Shown: positions 1-6,530, counted from the first letter of the stretch. The stretch: 9,826 bases of DNA from CAZUCD01 sp964618855 (GCA_964618855.1 CAZUCD010000139.1:1-9826); one strand, 5' to 3'. Numbers and translations are program-made. Notes: a model not told the origin generated them from the sequence alone.

Positions 1-1998
1 GGCGCTCGCGGCATTGCGCGAGAACCCGAGTTCGGTTTGTCCGTGTGACTTGAAGAAGTCCCCGCCAAAGCGCATTCGAACCCAAGAGGACCTGTTCACC
101 TGCGAGTTGGAGTTTAGGTCGGCAGTCACACGATAGATCTCGCTGCTCGACAGGTTCACCCCGAGCGATTTTCGCCAGCCGGCGTAGCCTGTCGTGCCTG
201 CCGCCGAGTTGACGCCCACTGTTGTGGTTCCGGGGGGAGGGTTTGACTGCCCTCCCGAGAGTGCGGGAATGGGAGTCTCCGCGCCGAAGGACAGGAACGA
301 AAATCCGTCGAAGTTCGACAGAGTCATGACTTCGGTGAACCGGCTGAGGTATGCGGTCACGGTGTAGGCCGAAGTACCTGTGCCGTACCCATGGACAGAG
401 ATGAAGTAGGTGCCTGCGGAAATCGCAGGCGTGGTCGTCCGGGTGACGAGCACCGACTCGAGGGATCCCGCCAGCCATGGACGAAAATCCCATGAGTCTA
501 GGGTGGGCAGGCTGCCCCTGCGGATGTACAGGTCGGCATCGTTGTCCCCCGAGAGGGTGACGAGCAACTCGGTCGATCCAGCCGGAACTTCCATGCGGTA
601 GTGACGCCACGTGTCGAGCGGGACGGAGCAGGACGCAGGGACGCCGTCGGCGAGGGTCGGTATGGACTCTACCTCCGAGCAGGTGATCGCCGTGTCGGAA
701 TAGCTGAAGTATTCGGCAGCCTCAACGTTCCCGTTTCCATCCTCGGACGCCGGGGCCTGGCCGATCAATGCACCTCCATCAGTAGTTGCGTACTCTGCCA
801 GCGCAAAGGCGAGTTGCGTGCCGGGGATCTCCTCCAGAGAGAGGAGGACTTCCGTCGCGTTGATTCCGCGCGCGAGGATTCTGGATGTTGGTGCGCTCGG
901 GATGCTCGAGCCCGCTGCGTCACGCCAAGTGCAGAAGGAGTTCGTACCTTCGACCGCCACGGAAAGGGCCGGCGCGGCGACGTTCCCTGACTTGGTCCAT
1001 GGGGCCGGGCCCAGCAGGCCAGGCTCACCCGCGAGAAAGAGGAACCGGTCGCTTGTCCCGGTTGTTGGGAATGAGAAGTAGCACCAGCCGTCCCTCAGGC
1101 CATAGCTTAGTGCCCCCGTAGTGCATACTCCGCCGTCTGCGATTCCATCCATCGTGAACGGGTACTCCGAACCTGAGGGATCGCCGCACCAGTAGCCCGT
1201 CGAGGTCGGCGTGAACGGGTAGAAGTAGGCGTAGCTCGACAGAAATGCGATGTCATCCGGAGTCAGGTACGCGTACGGGAAGGACAGGTAGCCAAACAGC
1301 ATGATGGCCGAGTCGTGCAGGCCAGCTTGCGCGTGGGGTCTCGCCAAGGCGTGCCCCAGTTCATGCCCCAAACCTCCGATCCATCGGCAACGGGGCGATG
1401 TGGATGAGTTTCCGGAGCAAGGGTCGTACGACGGTTGCCCCAGAAGCCCGGTCAGGTCCCCGCGCCCAACAATGGCTAATCCCTCATAGCCTGCCCCGCC
1501 CACTTGGCCACAAAGGGGATCCGAATCGATGACCACCATCGAGCAGAAGTTTGGATTTTGATATGATGAGCCGGCGAGAGCTGCCGCCTCGTTGGCGACG
1601 CTCTGCCACCATTGGAGGCTGCCAGTGCCCGCGGTCGCGGGATCTGTGGCGAAGTCCGAGGCGTTCTTTGCGGATTGGTACGTGAGGACCGCAGGGTCGG
1701 CAAGTTTGAAGGACTTCCCACCGACCTGGCGACCGTACCACTCCTGCAGTGTGAGTAGCGAGATCTCGAGATTCTCCGCGAAACCAGGCACCGGGGTACG
1801 GTCTGCAGGCACGATGTAGATTCCCTGCACAACCTTGTCCGCGCGAGGGTCCGCCGGAGGGCCGCCGTAGCGCAGCAATCTGCCGAGCGCAGCCGGGACC
1901 TCGCAGCCCAAGCCCGAATCCGAGGGCTCCGGTGTTTCTGCGTGGGCGAGGTGAACCGAAAACAGCAAGGCTATCAGCCAACGCGGAATCGTACGCAT
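1..1998 (-). CDS. Secreted metzincin-like zinc metalloprotease with PPC domain (3' end beyond window)
   Basis: The frame is open from an ATG at 1998 to base 1 (666 codons, no stop), so the C-terminus lies outside the window. Residues 1-20 form a signal peptide (RR/W start, hydrophobic LIALLF core, AHA|E cleavage), so the product is exported. The zinc site is HELGHALARPH at residues 212-222, which fits the metzincin pattern HExxHxxxxxH, with Ala219 where Gly is usual. A Met-turn candidate (Met233 in SAIMLFG) and the LTPDDIAFL segment (245-253) follow, as in matrixin-like enzymes. Cysteines at 152, 163, 194 and 204 suggest disulfides. Residues about 461-550 look like a bacterial pre-peptidase C-terminal (PPC) domain (SGDNDADLYIRRG, then GTYFISVHGYG). 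The last 100 or so residues are a beta-rich segment I do not recognise. An SD-like GGAAGG (2004-2009) lies 5 nt before the ATG. Codon use (TTA, ATA, CTA, AGA present) seems less GC-biased than in the housekeeping genes. Protease class is likely; the substrate is unknown. Confidence 0.85.
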   Translation of the reverse strand, partial: MRTIPRWLIALLFSVHLAHAETPEPSDSGLGCEVPAALGRLLRYGGPPADPRADKVVQGIYIVPADRTPVPGFAENLEISLLTLQEWYGRQVGGKSFKLADPAVLTYQSAKNASDFATDPATAGTGSLQWWQSVANEAAALAGSSYQNPNFCSMVVIDSDPLCGQVGGAGYEGLAIVGRGDLTGLLGQPSYDPCSGNSSTSPRCRWIGGLGHELGHALARPHAQAGLHDSAIMLFGYLSFPYAYLTPDDIAFLSSYAYFYPFTPTSTGYWCGDPSGSEYPFTMDGIADGGVCTTGALSYGLRDGWCYFSFPTTGTSDRFLFLAGEPGLLGPAPWTKSGNVAAPALSVAVEGTNSFCTWRDAAGSSIPSAPTSRILARGINATEVLLSLEEIPGTQLAFALAEYATTDGGALIGQAPASEDGNGNVEAAEYFSYSDTAITCSEVESIPTLADGVPASCSVPLDTWRHYRMEVPAGSTELLVTLSGDNDADLYIRRGSLPTLDSWDFRPWLAGSLESVLVTRTTTPAISAGTYFISVHGYGTGTSAYTVTAYLSRFTEVMTLSNFDGFSFLSFGAETPIPALSGGQSNPPPGTTTVGVNSAAGTTGYAGWRKSLGVNLSSSEIYRVTADLNSNSQVNRSSWVRMRFGGDFFKSHGQTELGFSRNAASA

Positions 1999-2043
1999 GG
2001 GAACCTTCCGACCCTGATACAAGTAGACTCACTGAATAGGCGG

Positions 2044-2072
2044 ACTATGCTGTGCGTCCCACGGCAAGTCAA
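2044..2072 (-). promoter_or_regulatory. Sigma70-like promoter of the metalloprotease gene
   Basis: Read on the minus strand, TTGACT (2067-2072) and CATAGT (2044-2049) are separated by exactly 17 nt, matching 5/6 and 4/6 of the -35 and -10 consensus. The predicted start point is about 40 nt before the ATG at 1998. The promoter lies in the 214-nt gap after tonB, so the protease is probably a separate transcription unit. I see no convincing intrinsic terminator for tonB in the remainder of this gap (2073-2212). Confidence 0.6.
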
Positions 2073-2212
2073 GCGTTGTTATGAATTCCGAGCACGCCGC
2101 CCGTGAAGGAGAGGGACCGGATCGCAGCCGGGCGAAAGGGTCGTGGGATTCCGCCAGATGCGCCTTGGTCGGCAGGGTGGCAGCCGGAGGGAGAGCCGCT
2201 GGGAGGCCCCCC

Positions 2213-3250
2213 CTACCCCTCCAAAAAGTTAAACGTCACCTCGGCGTCCAGCGATTTGGTGTCCATCGAGTCCGGGAGTGGGGCGAGCTTCCTCGTGCGG
2301 CGCAGGGCCTCGAGCGCGAACTCGTCGAGTTCGGCGCTGCCCGTGCCGCCCTTGATGCGGATGTTCTCGATGGTGCCGTCGGCGCGGATGGTGAACGCGA
2401 CGGTGGCGTCGTTGTCCTTCTGTTTGTCGGCGGGGACGCGGAAGTTGCGGCCGATCTGCGCCAGGGCGGTGCGCGCATAGAAGTCCGGCAGGCCGACGCC
2501 GCGCATTTCGTTCGAGCCCACGCGGGCGCTTCCGCCCCCGCCGGCTCCCCCGCCGCTGCCGGGGGTCGTGCCGGAGTTCGGCTTGAACGCGCCCCCCTTC
2601 GCGGCGGCGCCGGGCTTCATCGCCGACTCGGATTTGGCCTCCTTCGCCGATCCCTTCCCCCCCTCGCGTGTCGGCAGGGGCTTCGGCGGGACGAGTGCCT
2701 GCGCCTTCGATGGTGAGATCGCCGCCTCCGTGTGCTTCGGGGCCGGGGTGGCCTTGGGTGTCGCCTTGGGCTTCTCGGTCGCCTTGGGTGCCGGAGTCGC
2801 CTTCGCCGCTTCGGTCGCCTTGGGCGTCGGCGTTGGCTTGGGCGTCGTCTTGGGCTTGGGGGTCTCCTTCGGCTTTGCCTTCGCCACGTCCATGGTCTTC
2901 TCGTCCGGGGGAGGCGGCGTTTCCTTCGGCTCGGGCTCGGGCTCCGGGGTGGCCTTGGGCTCGGGGGTTGGCTCGGGTGTCGGATCCGGTGCGCGCGTGG
3001 GTTGGGGGGGGGGGGGGGGGGGGGGGGTGGCCTTCGGTGGAGCGGCCTTTGGCTGCGGAGGGGGAGCGCTGAGCCCGACCATGATCGGGCCCCCTCCGCG
3101 CTTGGCGGGGAGGCCCTTCTCTCCCAGCAGGCTCTTCGACTGCTCCGACATGAAGAACGCGCCGATGGCAATGATGAGCGCGGCATGGAGGACGGCCGAC
3201 GCGATGACGGCGCGCTTCAGGCTCGGAGCCTCCAAGGTCACGACGGACAC
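2213..3250 (-). CDS. tonB: TonB-family energy transducer with long Pro/Lys-rich linker and poly-C tract
   Basis: This is a predicted periplasm-spanning protein that passes ExbB/ExbD energy to outer-membrane receptors. The N-terminal membrane anchor spans residues about 14-34. Ser18 and His22 there form the S-x3-H motif of TonB transmembrane helices. Residues about 62-190 are a very long Pro/Lys/Ala/Thr/Glu linker (PEPEPEP, PKPTPTPK), then a Gly-rich stretch (230-241). Residues about 252-345 are a TonB C-terminal domain (DATVAFTIRADGTIENIRI, then ALEALRRTRKLAPLP). The GTG at 3250 (345 aa) is preferred because AGGA at 3257-3260 lies 6 nt upstream. The TTG at 3256, overlapping the exbD stop, would add two residues but leaves no SD spacing. 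Translation is probably coupled to exbD. A 24-nt C run encodes Pro76-Pro82. A TolA-like role cannot be excluded, but no tolB or pal is visible here. Confidence 0.88.
   Translation of the reverse strand: MSVVTLEAPSLKRAVIASAVLHAALIIAIGAFFMSEQSKSLLGEKGLPAKRGGGPIMVGLSAPPPQPKAAPPKATPPPPPPPQPTRAPDPTPEPTPEPKATPEPEPEPKETPPPPDEKTMDVAKAKPKETPKPKTTPKPTPTPKATEAAKATPAPKATEKPKATPKATPAPKHTEAAISPSKAQALVPPKPLPTREGGKGSAKEAKSESAMKPGAAAKGGAFKPNSGTTPGSGGGAGGGGSARVGSNEMRGVGLPDFYARTALAQIGRNFRVPADKQKDNDATVAFTIRADGTIENIRIKGGTGSAELDEFALEALRRTRKLAPLPDSMDTKSLDAEVTFNFLEG
2751..2959. repeat. Dispersed GCCTTGGG microrepeats in the tonB linker
   Basis: The octamer GCCTTGGG occurs at 2751, 2763, 2781, 2817 and 2952 (plus strand). 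It encodes repeated Pro-Lys-Ala-(Thr) units on the minus strand. All distances (12, 18, 36, 135 nt) are multiples of three, so recombination or slippage between copies would change linker length without breaking the frame. The low complexity also explains long spurious open frames in this stretch. Confidence 0.75.
3004..3027. repeat. 24-nt mononucleotide G tract inside tonB
   Basis: An uninterrupted run of 24 G on the plus strand (24 C on the tonB coding strand) supplies the end of Thr75, seven Pro codons (76-82) and the first base of Gln83. The gene is in frame at this length. Reading one base longer leads to a stop at about 2229 and one base shorter to a stop at about 2617. Both would lose the TonB C-terminal domain. 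The tract also has strong G-quadruplex potential and is prone to replication slippage and to sequencing or assembly error. Confidence 0.95.
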
Positions 3251-3252
3251 GA

Positions 3253-3678
3253 TCAATCCTGGCGCTTGAGGCTGATGATGCCCAGTTGCTCGACGCCAGC
3301 GGCGCGCAGGCTCGTGATGAAGCCGGCCATGAACTCCCAGGGCACGCGGCGGTCGGCTTCGAGTGTGACGGGAAGATTGCTTGACGCAAGTAGTTTTGCT
3401 TTCACCTGATCGACTGCTTCCTCAGCAGAGCATTCCCTCCCGTTCACCGTCACCATTTCGCCTCCGGCACCCGTCTTCCAGAGCACGCGGACCTCGACCG
3501 GCTTTAGGGTATCCTTGTAGGCTGGGGCATGTTTGACCTTCGGCAGCTCGAGTTCGACGCCGTGCTTAAGTGCGGGGGCCACAATCATGAAGGCGATCAG
3601 CAGGACGAACACGATGTCCAGCAGCGAGGTGACGTTGATCTCTGCATTGATCTGGCGGCGCGACTTGGAACGTCTCAC
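3253..3678 (-). CDS. exbD: ExbD/TolR-family biopolymer transport protein
   Basis: This is the proton-channel partner subunit of the ExbB-ExbD motor, 141 aa, the usual ExbD size. A short basic cytoplasmic N-terminus (MRRSKSRRQINAEINVTSL) leads into one membrane helix (residues about 17-36) carrying the conserved Asp21 (LLDIVFVLLIAF), expected to be the protonatable residue. The periplasmic domain ends with LEADRRVPWEFMAGF and a GVEQLGIISL strand, as in ExbD/TolR. The GTG start at 3678 overlaps the exbB TGA (GTGA), and a GGAGG SD (3688-3692) lies 9 nt upstream. The frame is open further upstream, but that part is the antiparallel-phase shadow of exbB. The TGA stop at 3253-3255 abuts the tonB start, indicating a coupled operon. 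Confidence 0.93.
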   Translation of the reverse strand: MRRSKSRRQINAEINVTSLLDIVFVLLIAFMIVAPALKHGVELELPKVKHAPAYKDTLKPVEVRVLWKTGAGGEMVTVNGRECSAEEAVDQVKAKLLASSNLPVTLEADRRVPWEFMAGFITSLRAAGVEQLGIISLKRQD

Positions 3679-4421
3679 GGGATCAGGCCTCCGCGACGGA
3701 GGATCTCGCGCTGCGTCATGCTCATCAGTTCGTTGGCGAACTTGTCCATCCCGCTTGAAAGATCGATGATCCGAGCCGTCAGGATGTTGTAGGCGAGGAC
3801 CGCCGGAATGGCCACGAACAAGCCGAAGATCGTCGTGACGAGCGCAGTGGAGAGGCCGGGAGCGAGTGCGGCGAGGCTGGCGCCCTCCCTTCCGAGCGCC
3901 TGGAACGCGCCCAGGATGCCCCAGACCGTGCCGAACAACCCGATGAATGGACCTATGGTCGAGGCAATCGCGAGCAGGTAGAGACCGTTCTCGAGGCGAG
4001 CCTGCTCGGTCGCTATGACACGGTCGATCGTGTTTTCCAGGAGCGAGGGCGCGCGGGACTGGAGCTCTGCCGTCTGTGCAGGATCCGGGGTGCGGAACCA
4101 GTCCTCCGCCTCGCACTCGACATAGACCTCGCGCGCCATGGTCGCGAGGGGGCTGTTCGCGTGGTCGCGGGTGGCGGCGAATACCTGCTCGATGCCTCCA
4201 TCCCGGCGGTAGGCCTTGCGCTGGAAGTGGTGCGACTCGCGCCCGGCCGCCACGATTTGTCGGCCCTTCTGGATCATGACCGCGCCGCTCAGCACGGACA
4301 TGCCTGCCAGCACGATCAGGCAGATCCAGCCGACCAGGTCATTGGCGGAGATGGCTGAAACGAGGTCGGTTCCGACGCCGACCTCCGAGGCGAGAAGCTG
4401 GTGCAACAGGAGCGGATGCAT
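3675..4421 (-). CDS. exbB: ExbB/TolQ/MotA-family proton channel protein
   Basis: This 248-aa inner-membrane protein is the pore-forming scaffold of the TonB motor. Three membrane segments are visible: about residues 29-50, 147-172 and 192-214. The family signature in segments 2-3 is clear: STIGPFIGLFGTVWGILGAF (154-173, with Thr165) and a following APGLSTALVTTIFGLFVAIPA stretch (187-207). A cytoplasmic domain lies between segments 1 and 2. The ATG at 4421 is chosen because a strong GGAAGGAG lies 11 nt upstream. A GTG at 4454 would add 11 unconserved-looking residues without a well placed SD. The gene begins 71 nt after the parB stop with no clear terminator or promoter between them, so cotranscription with parAB is possible. 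It overlaps exbD by 3 nt. Confidence 0.93.
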   Translation of the reverse strand: MHPLLLHQLLASEVGVGTDLVSAISANDLVGWICLIVLAGMSVLSGAVMIQKGRQIVAAGRESHHFQRKAYRRDGGIEQVFAATRDHANSPLATMAREVYVECEAEDWFRTPDPAQTAELQSRAPSLLENTIDRVIATEQARLENGLYLLAIASTIGPFIGLFGTVWGILGAFQALGREGASLAALAPGLSTALVTTIFGLFVAIPAVLAYNILTARIIDLSSGMDKFANELMSMTQREILRRGGLIP

Positions 4422-4492
4422 GGGGAACGGGACTCCTTCCGGTCGCCTTTGCACGACCTGGGGGAGGGGATTTTCGGCCGTTCCCGCCGCGG

Positions 4493-5452
4493 TTAAAGCC
4501 GTTCGACTCCGAGCATTTCAATCAGTCTGTCGAGGTCATCCAGGGTCTGGTAGGTGATCTCGACGGTGCCTGACGTCGTGGACTTGGGGCGAATCCGCAC
4601 GGGACAGCCGATTTGTTCGATCAGGCGCTCCCGAAGATGTTCAATGTCAAGATGATCGTTGCCCTTTTTCAGGGGCAAATCCTTGAAGGGCCCGCGACGC
4701 TTTGGCACCGGCCCTGCGGCCAGTTCCTTTGCCCGCTCCTCCGCGGCACGGACGCTGAGTCCACGCTCGACGATTTCCTTCCTCAATGCTTCGCGCGAGG
4801 TGTTGTCCACGAGCGACAGGATCGCCCGGGCGTGCCCTGCGGAGATGCGGCCTGCGGCCAGATCCTCCGTCGCCTTGTCGGACAAGCCGAGCAACCTCAA
4901 TGCATTGGCCACTGTTGGGCGCTTCTTGCCCACCCGGTCCGCCACCTCGTCCTGGGTCCACCCGAAGGTGTTGATGAGGGCCTTGAAGGCGCGCGCCTCT
5001 TCCACCGGATTCAGGTTCTCGCGCTGGACGTTCTCGACGATCGAGAGCTCCAGCATCTGCTCCTCGCTCGCCTTGAGGACGATGACGGGAACCTCGGCGA
5101 GGCCGGCAATCTGGGAGGCGCGGAGTCGCCGCTCCCCCGCGAGGAGCGTATACTTCCCCTTTCCTTCGTCGCGGACCACGAGTGGCTGGAGGATGCCGTG
5201 GCGACGGATTGAAGCCGTGAGGTCCGCCAGCGAGTCAGGGTCGAACACCGACCGCGGCTGCCTTGGGTTGGGGGAGATCGCCTCGGCGGGGACGCGCATG
5301 ACACCGTCGCGCGGTTCCACGATGGTCCTCGGCTTTTCACCCGGGGGGAGCTGCGCCTGGATGAATCCCGGCTTTACCGTGGGTGGGGGGGCGGTGGCAA
5401 CACCGAGCAAAGCATTGATACTATTGGCGATGGCGTCTTGTCTGGACTTCAT
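4493..5452 (-). CDS. parB: ParB/Spo0J chromosome-partitioning protein, CTPase clamp
   Basis: This 319-aa centromere-binding protein loads at parS and slides as a CTP-dependent clamp. In order, it has a short N-terminal tail starting MKSRQDAIANSINALLG, whose Arg/Lys-rich part is expected to stimulate ParA ATPase. The ParB/Srx CTP-binding fold follows, with NPRQPR (62-67), GILQPLVVR (86-94), GERRLRA (106-112) and ENVQRENLNPVEEA (140-153). A helix-turn-helix parS reader comes next (about 166-190, TQDEVADRVGKKRPTVANAL, then GRISAGHARAIL), and the C-terminal dimerisation domain is at 265-319. All boxes of chromosomal ParB are present. The ATG start overlaps the parA TGA in an ATGA motif, so translation is coupled. 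Length is typical for the family. Confidence 0.96.
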   Translation of the reverse strand: MKSRQDAIANSINALLGVATAPPPTVKPGFIQAQLPPGEKPRTIVEPRDGVMRVPAEAISPNPRQPRSVFDPDSLADLTASIRRHGILQPLVVRDEGKGKYTLLAGERRLRASQIAGLAEVPVIVLKASEEQMLELSIVENVQRENLNPVEEARAFKALINTFGWTQDEVADRVGKKRPTVANALRLLGLSDKATEDLAAGRISAGHARAILSLVDNTSREALRKEIVERGLSVRAAEERAKELAAGPVPKRRGPFKDLPLKKGNDHLDIEHLRERLIEQIGCPVRIRPKSTTSGTVEITYQTLDDLDRLIEMLGVERL

Positions 5453-6309
5453 GGTGTGGACCTCCGGATGCGGCTGCGGATGCCGTGGAGACGGCCGAGG
5501 AACTCGAAAACGAGGGCCTCGTAGGCACGCGCGCCTCCCCCCCAACGGTCGTACTCGAAGATGGTCTTGCGGAGGCTTGGGCACTCGCTGAGCCGGACGG
5601 TCCTCGGAATCACGGCGTTGAACACCTGCGCTCCTAGTGTTCCACGAAGACCTGCCGCAACAGATTGGGAGAGGTTGGTGCGCCCGTCCACCATCGTGAT
5701 GAGGAAGCCGAGTATCTCGGCACTGCTCCCCGACTGTCGCGAGAGGAGCTCGACTGTGCGGCGCAGGTTCTTGACGCCCTCGAGGGCCAGGAACTCGGCC
5801 TGCACCGGGACGAGGAGTGCGTCGGATGCCTGCAAGATGTTGATGGCCAGAAGCCCGAGCGACGGTGGCGCGTCGATGATGATGTGGTCATAGTCGAGCT
5901 GCATGCGTTCCAAGCCCGCGGACAGGGCTCGTTCGCGCCCGTGCGAGCGCTGGAGCAGAGTGAGTTCCGCGGCGATCAGCTCCGCGGAGCCCGCGAGGAG
6001 GTCGAGCCCAGGGCACCGGGTTTGGAGCGGGACGGGCGGGGGAGCGTCGATGAGGAGCTGGTGCGCGGCGGAGTCGGGCGCCTCCCCGGGCACGGTGCCG
6101 AGACTGAGGGTCGCGTTGGCCTGGGGATCGAGGTCGATGAGGAGGACACGCTTGTTTTGGAGCGCGAGTCCGTGGGCGAGCGAAACGGCGGTTGTGGTCT
6201 TTCCGACTCCCCCCTTTTGGTTGATGATCGCCGTCGTGATTGTTTCACGTGAAACACTGGTCGGTTCCGAGAGGACGGGGGCGCCGGTTGCGAGTTCTGC
6301 GGGAGTCAT
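5449..6309 (-). CDS. parA: ParA/Soj chromosome-partitioning ATPase
   Basis: This is a deviant-Walker ATPase (286 aa) that forms the nucleoid-bound gradient that moves ParB-parS. The Walker A box is KGGVGKTT (32-39), with the signature Lys preceding GG. The Walker A' box is LLIDLDPQAN (56-65). A later IIIDAPPSLGLLA segment is the Walker B-like motif. The C-terminal part (IPRTVRLSECPSLRKTIFEYD) matches ParA/Soj. Before the ATPase core sits a tail of about 24 residues whose codons 18-23 contain the parS site (VSRET). The ATG at 6309 is my choice. An ATG at 6357, with GGAAG 9 nt upstream, would add 16 residues including rare AGA/AGG codons and cannot be excluded. The stop overlaps the parB start. 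Confidence 0.95.
   Translation of the reverse strand: MTPAELATGAPVLSEPTSVSRETITTAIINQKGGVGKTTTAVSLAHGLALQNKRVLLIDLDPQANATLSLGTVPGEAPDSAAHQLLIDAPPPVPLQTRCPGLDLLAGSAELIAAELTLLQRSHGRERALSAGLERMQLDYDHIIIDAPPSLGLLAINILQASDALLVPVQAEFLALEGVKNLRRTVELLSRQSGSSAEILGFLITMVDGRTNLSQSVAAGLRGTLGAQVFNAVIPRTVRLSECPSLRKTIFEYDRWGGGARAYEALVFEFLGRLHGIRSRIRRSTP
6241..6256. other. parS: parS centromere site (perfect 16-bp palindrome)
   Basis: TGTTTCACGTGAAACA is a perfect match to the classical bacterial chromosomal parS consensus and is fully self-complementary. It lies inside parA, covering the last base of Ser18 and the codons for Val-Ser-Arg-Glu-Thr (19-23), just before the ATPase core. It is the expected ParB loading site. 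ParB spreading from here would cover the parAB promoter region and could autoregulate the operon (inference). Confidence 0.95.
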
Positions 6310-6419
6310 GCCCGGATCCGCCTTTCTGAGGGAGATGGGAACAGCCCGCCTGCGCATGCAGACGAACTTCCGACATTTGTCGCCACCGCCCCGCCACAAT
6401 TCAAGCGCAAACTGCAAGT

Positions 6420-6463
6420 TGTGGAAAAACCGCCGTGCGTTCGTCGTTTGCTGTTTTTACACG
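6420..6463. other. Two DnaA-box-like 9-mers in the parA/tRNA-Gln divergent region
   Basis: On the minus strand 6420-6428 reads TTTTCCACA, a match to the relaxed DnaA box TTWTNCACA. On the plus strand 6455-6463 reads TTTTACACG, one mismatch from it. The surroundings are locally AT-richer than the genes. Two 9-mers could occur by chance, and no dnaA, rpmH or gidAB is in view. This is only weak evidence for an origin-proximal position. Confidence 0.3.
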
Positions 6464-6489
6464 ACTTATCAATCTGCACGCCCAATCCC

Positions 6490-6517
6490 TTGACATGGTG
6501 CACACCTCATGGATACC
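6490..6517 (+). promoter_or_regulatory. Promoter for tRNA-Gln (and probably glmU)
   Basis: A perfect -35 hexamer TTGACA (6490-6495) is followed after 16 nt by a weak -10 GATACC (6512-6517). TACCCT at 6514-6519 with an 18-nt spacer is an alternative. The implied start is within about 10 nt of the tRNA 5' end, consistent with a short leader processed by RNase P. No other promoter is evident before glmU. Confidence 0.5.
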
Positions 6518-6530
6518 CTCAGCTTAGTCT

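Noticed and set aside
1484..2032. 182-aa minus-strand frame at the start of the protease gene
   Set aside because: Arg/Gly-rich and out of phase with the frame that carries the signal peptide and HExxH site. That frame is unbroken to base 1.
3251..3256. TTG at 3256 as the tonB start
   Set aside because: AGGA would directly abut the start codon; the GTG at 3250 has proper 6-nt spacing. The difference is only two residues.
2229..3389. Long minus-strand frame (386 aa) overlapping tonB and exbD
   Set aside because: Arg/Gly/Gln-rich translation without domains; a shadow of the repetitive GC-rich tonB linker. It matters only as the tail read after a +1 slip in the C tract.
2568..3409. Plus-strand frames of 225-233 aa opposite tonB
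   Set aside because: Gly/Val/Leu low-complexity translations caused by the antisense of Pro-Lys repeats; the TonB frame has a real anchor and C-terminal domain.
3679..4116. N-terminally extended exbD frame
   Set aside because: The extra 146 residues are the out-of-frame image of exbB; the GTG at 3678 with a GGAGG SD gives a normal-length ExbD.
4659..5591. 310-aa plus-strand frame opposite parB
   Set aside because: Ser/Arg-rich with no recognisable motif; parB on the other strand has every family motif.
6310..6357. Upstream ATG (6357) as the parA start
   Set aside because: It has a plausible SD, but the added 16 residues use rare AGA/AGG codons and look unlike a ParA N-terminus. Kept as an alternative only.
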